The position numbers were made by a program, and so were the translations under genes. A stretch of DNA of 10,847 nt from Lachnospiraceae bacterium (GTDB taxonomy: Bacteria > Bacillota > Clostridia > Lachnospirales > Lachnospiraceae): assembly GCA_003446735.1 (NCBI GenBank), contig DMCJ01000129.1, forward strand, positions 1 to 10,847. Direction: 5' to 3'. This document shows positions 1 to 5,111 of this stretch, one piece after another (positions within the stretch are counted from its first letter, which is position 1; every line of letters begins with the position of its first letter). Under the pieces are notes generated by a model. The model did not search any database. It had not been told where the DNA came from and worked only from the letters and a program-made list of their open reading frames with translations.

Positions 1-750
1 CTGACCTTCAAAAGAAGAGACGATGACAGGGTCGTATTAAAGTCGGATGATGAGAGTCTTCCCACGGATAAGGACAATCTTATTATAAAGGCCTGTGATC
101 TGTTCTTTAGTGAGCTGGGATCCGGGTATGGCCTTGACATCTTTCTTAAAAAGAGTATCCCGACCGCGGCCGGACTTGCGGGCGGAAGTTCGGATGCTGC
201 AGCGACTTTAAAAGCGCTTAATAAGATGGCGGGAGATCCTTTTGATGATGAAGGATTAAGGAAAATGGGAGTTAAGATAGGAGCCGATATTCCTTTCTGC
301 CTTATGGGAGGGACGGCTTTATCTGAAGGCATAGGCGAGATCCTGACGCCGCTTCCTTCGCCGCGCCGGGGAAATGAGGAAAGATTTATAGTGATAGCAA
401 AGCCTCCGGCAGCAGTTTCCACCGCTTTCGTCTACAAAAACCTGAAGCTTGATGATAATACTGAGCACCCGGATGTGGACGGCATGGCGGATGCACTTAA
501 AAAAGGAGATTATAACGGTATCATAAAAAGGCTCGGAAACGTTTTGGAGTCTGTAACGATCCCGGCTTATCCGGAGATAGGAAAGATAAAAGAGATCGCG
601 ATCTTAAACGGAGCCGAAGGCTCTCTTATGAGCGGAAGCGGCCCTACGGTATTTGCGTTGTTTGACAATAAGGATAAAGCGCAGGGAGCGCTTTTGAAGC
701 TTAAAGAGTCCGGCCTTTGCCGCGATCTTTTAATAACAGATTTTATGTAA
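1..750 (+). CDS. ispE: 4-diphosphocytidyl-2-C-methyl-D-erythritol kinase, 5' end missing
   Basis: This cytoplasmic GHMP-family kinase phosphorylates the 2-hydroxyl of CDP-methylerythritol with ATP in the MEP route to isoprenoids. The frame is open from the first base, giving 249 residues before TAA at 748-750. Family members are about 280-290 residues, so roughly the first 35-40, including the catalytic lysine near the N-terminus, lie outside the window. Visible signatures are the GHMP ATP-binding loop PTAAGLAGGSSDAAATL (visible residues 54-70), GADIPF with the expected catalytic aspartate (visible residue 96), and the C-terminal glycine motif GSLMSGSGPTVFALF. The internal ATG at 226 lies after the ATP loop and cannot be the true start. 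The GntR gene follows after 24 bases, suggesting co-transcription. The assignment is secure because three family motifs occur in order. Confidence 0.96.
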   Translation: MTFKRRDDDRVVLKSDDESLPTDKDNLIIKACDLFFSELGSGYGLDIFLKKSIPTAAGLAGGSSDAAATLKALNKMAGDPFDDEGLRKMGVKIGADIPFCLMGGTALSEGIGEILTPLPSPRRGNEERFIVIAKPPAAVSTAFVYKNLKLDDNTEHPDVDGMADALKKGDYNGIIKRLGNVLESVTIPAYPEIGKIKEIAILNGAEGSLMSGSGPTVFALFDNKDKAQGALLKLKESGLCRDLLITDFM

Positions 751-758
751 TCGGTCGT

Positions 759-765
759 AAAGGAG
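759..765 (+). promoter_or_regulatory. Ribosome binding site of the GntR regulator
   Basis: AAAGGAG lies 9 bases before the ATG at 775, in the short gap after ispE. It supports this ATG over the two that follow directly (778 and 784). Confidence 0.7.
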
Positions 766-774
766 ATTACCCTT

Positions 775-1473
775 ATGATGATGGATGAAATGCAAAAGAA
801 TATGAGCGAATACCTTCCCTTAAGAGACGTGGTCTTTAATACCTTAAGGCAGGCGATACTGACCGGGGAATTAAAGCCCGGGGAGAGACTTATGGAGATC
901 CATCTTGCCGACAGGCTGGGTGTAAGCCGTACGCCGATAAGGGAAGCTATAAGAAAGCTTGAACTTGAAGGATTTGTCACGATGGTCCCGAGGAAGGGAG
1001 CCCAGGTTGCCCGTATTTCCGAAAAGAACTTAAAGGATGTCCTCGAGGTAAGGAGAGCTCTTGATACTCTCGCTGTAAAGCTCGCTTGTGACAAGATGAC
1101 CGCAGATGTAAAAGAGGAATTGAAAAAGGCCGGGGAAGAATTCAAAGATGCCGTTAAAAACAGCGGAGACAATCCGAAGAAGATCACCGAAGCCGATGTG
1201 AGATTTCATGATATCATATTAAAATCTTCCGGAAACGAGAGACTTGTCATGCTCGTAAATAACTTAGCCGAGCATCTTTACAGATACAGACTTGAATACA
1301 TAAAGGATTCAGCTTACCACAAGAGGCTGGTTTCCGAGCACGAAGCGATCGTGGATGCGATCCTTAAAGGTGACAAGGAGGCGGCAGCCTCAGCCGTAGT
1401 CATCCATATCGACAATCAGGAGGAGACGATCCTTAAGCATCTTAACCCCGGGGTAAAGAATATTGAGTCGTGA
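775..1473 (+). CDS. GntR-family transcriptional regulator, FadR/FCD type
   Basis: This is a 232-residue DNA-binding repressor or activator. Residues about 14-78 form the GntR winged helix-turn-helix, with the recognition segment LADRLGVSRTPIREAIRKLE at 44-63. Residues about 85-222 form the all-helical FCD effector domain. The residues expected to bind a metal in FCD proteins are present: Asp141 and His145 in DVRFHD, His189 in SEHE, and His211 in VVIHID. Such domains usually sense small organic acids with a bound metal; the ligand here cannot be read from sequence. The gene sits between ispE and a DUF1934 gene, overlaps the latter by 11 bases, and is probably in one operon with both. That position need not mean it regulates isoprenoid synthesis. 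Its own target operator is unknown. Family assignment is firm; the role is not. Confidence 0.93.
   Translation: MMMDEMQKNMSEYLPLRDVVFNTLRQAILTGELKPGERLMEIHLADRLGVSRTPIREAIRKLELEGFVTMVPRKGAQVARISEKNLKDVLEVRRALDTLAVKLACDKMTADVKEELKKAGEEFKDAVKNSGDNPKKITEADVRFHDIILKSSGNERLVMLVNNLAEHLYRYRLEYIKDSAYHKRLVSEHEAIVDAILKGDKEAAASAVVIHIDNQEETILKHLNPGVKNIES
1441..1458 (+). other. Palindrome overlapping the ribosome site of the DUF1934 gene
   Basis: CTTAACCCCGGGGTAAAG is an inverted repeat. It has a perfect 10-base core (1445-1454) and matching CTT/AAG ends, broken only by an A/A mismatch. It lies in the last codons of the GntR gene and contains GGGG (1450-1453), the only plausible ribosome-binding sequence for the TTG start at 1463. 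It could be a protein-binding dyad, a weak RNA fold that hides the site, or chance. Confidence 0.35.
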
Positions 1474-1894
1474 AGATGTAAAAAAAGTGACCGTGAGTCT
1501 TACGGGAATACACGAAAACAGCGGAGATGAGGAAATATCCGATGTCTGTGAAGGCACCCTTATCTACAGGGAGCCTTATTATTTTGTGACCTATGAGGAA
1601 AAGATAGACAGGGAAAGCAGGGAGCTTACAAAGACTCTGCTTAGATACAATGAAGAGAGCCTTAGGGTCACAAGAAAAGGGAATGCGGTAAGCGAGCTCG
1701 TCTTTGTAAAGGGTAAGACCCACAAATGCGAATATGCGACAGAGATGGGAAGTTTTGACATAGAAATAATAACAGATGATTTTTTATATGAGGACGATGG
1801 AAGATCCACAAAAATAGAGGTCTCATACCGTCTTGGATTAAACGGGATGAGACCATCCGAAAGTCACATGTCTTTAAAGATCGAGAGAAGATAG
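1463..1894 (+). CDS. DUF1934 (YwiB-like) beta-barrel protein
   Basis: The product is a 143-residue cytoplasmic protein with no signal peptide or membrane segment. The pattern is typical of DUF1934/YwiB proteins, small lipocalin-like beta barrels of unknown function: an early KVTVSLTGIH strand, then EGTLIYREPYYFVTYEE, a central LRVTRKGNAVSELVFVKGKT stretch, EMGSFDIEIITDDF, and a final SYRLGLNGMRPSESHMSLKI. The start is taken as TTG at 1463. A stop in frame at 1454-1456 leaves no earlier ATG, GTG or TTG, and the alternative GTG at 1487 would clip the first strand. The gene overlaps the end of the GntR gene by 11 bases, so translation is probably coupled. A GGGG ribosome site lies 9 bases upstream. 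The stop is only 5 bases from the stop of the opposing gene. Substrate and role are unknown. Confidence 0.87.
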   Translation: MSREDVKKVTVSLTGIHENSGDEEISDVCEGTLIYREPYYFVTYEEKIDRESRELTKTLLRYNEESLRVTRKGNAVSELVFVKGKTHKCEYATEMGSFDIEIITDDFLYEDDGRSTKIEVSYRLGLNGMRPSESHMSLKIERR

Positions 1895-1900
1895 ATCTTT
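1876..1900. terminator. Possible weak bidirectional terminator between convergent genes
   Basis: AAAGATC (1876-1882) pairs with GATCTTT (1894-1900) across an 11-base loop, spanning the stop codons of two convergent genes. It is followed by TATTTTA on the plus strand and by TTTAAAGA on the minus strand. The stem is short and AT-rich with no clean T-run, so termination here is only possible. Confidence 0.3.
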
Positions 1901-2376
1901 TATTTTACCTGAGATACACCGGCTTTTTCTTTTGCGATATCCCAAGCCTTCGAGAAGATATTTTTCTTTTTCGGAGGCTCCGCTTTTTTATCGACCCTGT
2001 ATCCTTTAACTTCAGTGATATAGATACCGCTGACAACGGCCTTTACCTCTTTCTTGACGGGGATCTGGTCAAATATCTTTTCGTCTGCGACGAGGTTCAT
2101 GACCTGAGGGCCGGCTTTGACCTTGACTATGGGGAGCTTGGCTCCTCTCATAAGCTTCGGAGTCTGGTCGATGACCATCTGGGGAAGTCCGGAATCCTTT
2201 AATTTCATTTTCTTTTTATCGATGACCAGAACGCTTATCGTCTGCCTGTTGGCGTTGATAGCTTCCTGCTGCTCAGCCTGGCGGGCTTTAGCCTTCTTTC
2301 CCAGAAAATAAAGTGCGATCACGACAGCGACCATGATCACAAGCATTATTATAAGAATTATCAAACCTTTACTCAT
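1900..2376 (-). CDS. Small single-pass membrane protein of unknown function
   Basis: I do not recognise this 158-residue protein. It starts at ATG 2376-2374 after a strong AGGAGG (plus positions 2382-2387). Residues about 5-25 are one hydrophobic membrane segment. The basic run KKAKAR (27-32) follows at once, so by the positive-inside rule the rest should lie in the cytoplasm. A soluble part of about 120 residues follows, with strand-like pieces such as TISVLVIDKKKMKL and KEVKAVVSGIYITEVKGY. It ends in a proline- and lysine-rich linker and a basic amphipathic tail (about 130-158). There is no lipobox and no catalytic motif that I can name. It has its own promoter, divergent from the isomerase lipoprotein gene, and ends 5 bases from DUF1934. 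The clear signals argue for a real expressed gene; the function is open. Confidence 0.82.
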   Translation of the reverse strand: MSKGLIILIIMLVIMVAVVIALYFLGKKAKARQAEQQEAINANRQTISVLVIDKKKMKLKDSGLPQMVIDQTPKLMRGAKLPIVKVKAGPQVMNLVADEKIFDQIPVKKEVKAVVSGIYITEVKGYRVDKKAEPPKKKNIFSKAWDIAKEKAGVSQVK

Positions 2377-2404
2377 GATTTCCTCCTAAAAAACTCTGAT
2401 TGTC

Positions 2405-2433
2405 ATTATATGATAAGAGCTGAAAAAAAGCAA
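2405..2433 (-). promoter_or_regulatory. Sigma-A-type promoter for the small membrane protein
   Basis: On the minus strand, TTGCTT (plus 2428-2433) is followed after 17 bases by a perfect TATAAT (plus 2405-2410). Transcription should start near 2398, giving an untranslated leader of about 22 bases that holds the AGGAGG site. The -35 box matches the consensus in its first three bases only. Confidence 0.7.
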
Positions 2434-2442
2434 GGCTGAGGG

Positions 2443-2471
2443 TTTACATAAATTTTCAAATGTGATAAAAT
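2443..2471 (+). promoter_or_regulatory. Sigma-A-type promoter for the isomerase lipoprotein gene
   Basis: TTTACA (2443-2448) is followed after 17 bases by TAAAAT (2466-2471), with TGA directly before the -10 box, an extended -10 feature. The start should fall near 2478, giving a leader of about 39 bases. It stands back to back with the leftward promoter, the two -35 boxes being 9 bases apart. Confidence 0.75.
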
Positions 2472-2506
2472 ACTACTAATAATGTGTATTTATGGGCTTC
2501 TGGCCC

Positions 2507-2513
2507 GGAGGAG
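2507..2513 (+). promoter_or_regulatory. Ribosome binding site fixing the lipoprotein start at 2517
   Basis: GGAGGAG lies just before ATG 2517. The in-frame ATG at 2484 has no such site, falls about 6 bases after the predicted transcription start, and would put polar residues ahead of the signal peptide. The start at 2517 is therefore preferred. Confidence 0.85.
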
Positions 2514-2516
2514 ATC

Positions 2517-3722
2517 ATGAAAAAATTTATACTTAGGTCACTGTTATTATGCGCCTTAGGCGTTAGTCTTTGTGCCTGCGGAGAGAAAAAAGAAGCGGCA
2601 CTTTCAGGAGACGAAGAAGTTCCTACTGTCAGCCAGGCCGGCGAGGATATCAACCTTTACACGGCTATCGTAGCTAAGGAATATGTTACCCTTCCCGATT
2701 ACTCGGATAAGACTTACGATGTTACATTTACCGTCGTAAACGAGGACAGGATCGAGGAATCCATCAAAGCAGATATCGAGAGGATGGTTGACTATTACGG
2801 CCTTGCCGAATATAAGCCCATCGAAGGAAAAGATACGATAGAAAACGGCGATATCGTCAATATCGATTACTGCGGAAAGAAAGACGGAGTTGCTTTTGAC
2901 GGCGGTACTGCCAAGGGTTATCACCTTGACATAGGCTCCGGTACATTCATCCAGGGATTTGAGGACGGTCTTGTAGGGAAAAAGGTAGGAGAAGTAGTTG
3001 AGCTTCCCTTAAAGTTCCCCGATGAATATTACAGCCCCGATCTTGCGGGTGCGGATGTCATATTTACGGTTTCCGTCAATTCCATAGACGAAAAGCAGGA
3101 GACCGTCATCGACGATGCATTTGTAAAGCAGTACGGTCCCATGCTCTTTAGTGAGGATGTTACCGATGTTGAATCTTTAAATAAGTACTACAAAAAATCC
3201 ATGGAAGATGCCTGCGAGAACAGGAACAAGGGGCTTCCCGGATCGAGCATCTTTGACGGTATCTACGGAGAGAGCACGGTAAATTCCATTCCTTCCGAGA
3301 TCACGGATCAGTGTGAAAAGGAAAGCATGGAATATTACCAGCATATGGCCGACAGCTACGGAATGAAGAGCATTGAGGAGCTGGTAGTTAATTACGGATA
3401 TGATTCTCTTGATCAGTTTAAGACAGAGAACAGAGCCAATGTGGAGGAAGATGCCAAAAGAAGACTTGTTTACGTTGCGATTGCCCAGAAGGAGGGTATC
3501 GACGTAAAAGAAGTTGACATCAATAAATTTACCGAAAAGGTATATAAAGATTACGGGTATGAAAAGCCCGAAGACATGCGTGATATTTATGATCCGCAGA
3601 CCCTTTGGATATATACTCTCGAGGATAAGGTAAATGAATTCCTCGGAGAGAACGTAAAATATAACCGGATCGAGGAAGGCCTTCTTGAAGATGTCGTAGA
3701 CTCGCCCGGCGAGTCCGAATAA
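2517..3722 (+). CDS. Lipoprotein peptidyl-prolyl isomerase, trigger-factor-like
   Basis: This is a 401-residue exported foldase anchored to the outer face of the membrane. Residues 1-20 form a lipoprotein signal peptide ending in the lipobox LCAC, with Cys21 as the lipidated residue. An acidic linker follows. Residues about 107-190 form an FKBP-type isomerase domain of the trigger-factor kind: GDIVNIDYCGKKDGVAFDGG (111-130), then IGSGTFIQGFEDGLVG (139-154), FPDEYYSPDLAGAD and a final VIFTVSVNSI strand. The remainder, to about residue 390, resembles the helical trigger factor C-terminal chaperone arm, for example AIAQKEGIDVKEVDINKF. The ribosome-binding N-terminal domain of trigger factor is absent, as expected for a secreted form. 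Its likely role is proline isomerisation and folding of proteins after Sec export. The gene heads a probable operon with the wall hydrolase 30 bases downstream. Client proteins are unknown. Confidence 0.9.
   Translation: MKKFILRSLLLCALGVSLCACGEKKEAALSGDEEVPTVSQAGEDINLYTAIVAKEYVTLPDYSDKTYDVTFTVVNEDRIEESIKADIERMVDYYGLAEYKPIEGKDTIENGDIVNIDYCGKKDGVAFDGGTAKGYHLDIGSGTFIQGFEDGLVGKKVGEVVELPLKFPDEYYSPDLAGADVIFTVSVNSIDEKQETVIDDAFVKQYGPMLFSEDVTDVESLNKYYKKSMEDACENRNKGLPGSSIFDGIYGESTVNSIPSEITDQCEKESMEYYQHMADSYGMKSIEELVVNYGYDSLDQFKTENRANVEEDAKRRLVYVAIAQKEGIDVKEVDINKFTEKVYKDYGYEKPEDMRDIYDPQTLWIYTLEDKVNEFLGENVKYNRIEEGLLEDVVDSPGESE
3694..3718 (+). other. Strong hairpin at the end of the lipoprotein gene
   Basis: GACTCGC (3699-3705) pairs with GCGAGTC (3709-3715) around a CCG loop. 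The stem extends by TCG (3694-3696) with CGA (3716-3718) across a TA bulge. It ends 2 bases before the TAA. No T-run follows, so it is not a usual intrinsic terminator. It may protect the 3' end of a processed transcript or tune expression between the two genes, or it may be incidental. Confidence 0.5.
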
Positions 3723-3752
3723 GGGAAAATGGGAGTATAACGGGGATAATCA

Positions 3753-5111
3753 ATGAAAAAAACACATTTTAAAAGATCCGCAGCATTTATTATGGCGGGG
3801 ATCATGTTTTTTGCTTTAAGCGCGCCGGTCTGTGCCGAAACTGTCGATGATGTAAAGAAGCGGCAGGAAGAGACCAAGGAGCAGCTTGAAGAAGTAAACG
3901 AGCAGATGGAGTCCTTATCCAGCGAGAAAGCTGCGGTGACAAGCGAGATAAACGAACTTGACACCCAGCTTGTGGATATCCTTACGAGTATCAGTGTGTG
4001 TGAGGATGAGATCGCGGCAAAGGAAGATGAGATATTTGTCGTAAAAGGGCAGCTTAAAGAAGCAGAAGAAGCCGAGCTTGCCCAATATGAGAACATGAAG
4101 ACCAGGATACGCTTCATGTATGAAAAAGGTGATGCTGCCTATATGCAGCTGCTTCTTGAAGGCAACAGCTTAACCGACATGATAAACAAGGCTTCCTATG
4201 CCGAAAAGCTCTACGAATACGACAGGGAGATGCTGGTCGCTTTTGCAAATACAAAAGAAGAAGTGGCCGCACTTAAGACTTCCCTCGAGATAGAAGAGGC
4301 GGATCTGCTCACTGCACAGCAGGAATTAAAGCTTGAACAGAATGAGCTTGAGAGCCTCATAGCTCAGAAGAGGGCTACGGTGGCTAATTTCGATGATCAG
4401 TTAAAGGCTGCAAAGGCTCAGGCCGAAGGTTACAAGGCAGAGCTTAAGAACCAGAACGAAAAGATCAGGGAATTAGAAGAAAAAGCCCGTAAGGAAAAAG
4501 AAGAGAAATTAAAGAAAGAGCAGCAGGAAAAGGCTGCCGCAGCGATAAAAGAAGCGACCAAGAGGACCGCAAAGACGGATGACGGAGGAGAGGTGACGCT
4601 GGTTCCCGCTTCCGATCCTAATGCAGTAAGCACGAGCATCACAAGCGATAATTATGCCGATACAGGTGTCTCGGATGAAGCCCTCCTTGCAATGAAAGAG
4701 TCATCGACATCCATTAATGCGGGAGAAGCTAACGAGATAGGTGCAGCATCCTATTCATCGGCAGGATCGGGCCTCGGAGGACAGATAGCTTCCTATGCAT
4801 GCCAGTTCATAGGTAATCCTTACGTTGCAGGCGGAACGAGCCTTACGAACGGAGCTGACTGTTCGGGATTTACCCAGTCCGTATATGCGCACTTCGGTAT
4901 TAAGATCCCGAGGAATTCAACGGGCCAGAGAGGCGCCGGAAGAGAAGTGTCTTATGCGGAGGCGCAGCCCGGAGACATCATATGCTATGCAGGTCATGTG
5001 GCTATCTACCTCGGAAACGGACAGATAGTTCACGCCAGCACGGAAAGAACCGGTATCAAGACCGGCAGAGCAGACTACAGGATGATCCTTTCCGTAAGAA
5101 GATATGTCTGA
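3753..5111 (+). CDS. Secreted NlpC/P60 peptidoglycan hydrolase with coiled-coil N-terminus (PcsB-like)
   Basis: This 452-residue exported wall hydrolase probably cuts stem-peptide bonds in peptidoglycan. Residues 1-28 form a Sec signal peptide with likely cleavage after VCA-28. Residues about 30-260 are a long charged coiled coil. The segment TRIRFMYEKGDAAYMQLLLE (117-136) and the following SLTDMINKASYAEKL resemble the PcsB-type regulatory coil. A low-complexity Ser/Ala/Thr linker (about 270-340) leads to the NlpC/P60 domain (about 342-452), with catalytic Cys370 in GADCSGF, His415 in YAGHVAIYL and a third polar residue His427 in GQIVHAS. In relatives the coil is held inactive until it binds FtsEX at the division site; whether that holds here is inference. 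The ribosome site is a modest GGGGA 7 bases before ATG. The gene lies 30 bases after the isomerase lipoprotein, and its TGA directly abuts the trkH stop. Confidence 0.92.
   Translation: MKKTHFKRSAAFIMAGIMFFALSAPVCAETVDDVKKRQEETKEQLEEVNEQMESLSSEKAAVTSEINELDTQLVDILTSISVCEDEIAAKEDEIFVVKGQLKEAEEAELAQYENMKTRIRFMYEKGDAAYMQLLLEGNSLTDMINKASYAEKLYEYDREMLVAFANTKEEVAALKTSLEIEEADLLTAQQELKLEQNELESLIAQKRATVANFDDQLKAAKAQAEGYKAELKNQNEKIRELEEKARKEKEEKLKKEQQEKAAAAIKEATKRTAKTDDGGEVTLVPASDPNAVSTSITSDNYADTGVSDEALLAMKESSTSINAGEANEIGAASYSSAGSGLGGQIASYACQFIGNPYVAGGTSLTNGADCSGFTQSVYAHFGIKIPRNSTGQRGAGREVSYAEAQPGDIICYAGHVAIYLGNGQIVHASTERTGIKTGRADYRMILSVRRYV

Noticed and set aside
870..885. A CCCGGG-centred palindrome in the GntR gene as a partner operator to the one at 1441
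   Set aside because: The flanks do not match and the core is explained by Pro-Gly codons of a conserved motif (LKPGERL).
567..1187. A 206-codon open frame on the minus strand across the end of ispE and the start of the GntR gene
   Set aside because: It is antisense to two genes with firm family motifs, has Ser/Phe/Leu-rich shadow composition and shows no domain.
2494..2506. A small stem GGGC/GCCC just before the lipoprotein ribosome site, as a translation switch
   Set aside because: Four base pairs only and it leaves the ribosome site free; too weak to claim.
2484..2516. An upstream in-frame ATG giving the lipoprotein 11 extra residues
   Set aside because: It lies about 6 bases after the predicted transcription start, lacks a ribosome site and would spoil the signal peptide; GGAGGAG fits ATG 2517.
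3587..4117. A 176-codon open frame on the minus strand over the lipoprotein/hydrolase junction
   Set aside because: Its Ser-rich composition is the reverse complement of the Glu/Lys coiled-coil codons; there is no ribosome site or domain.
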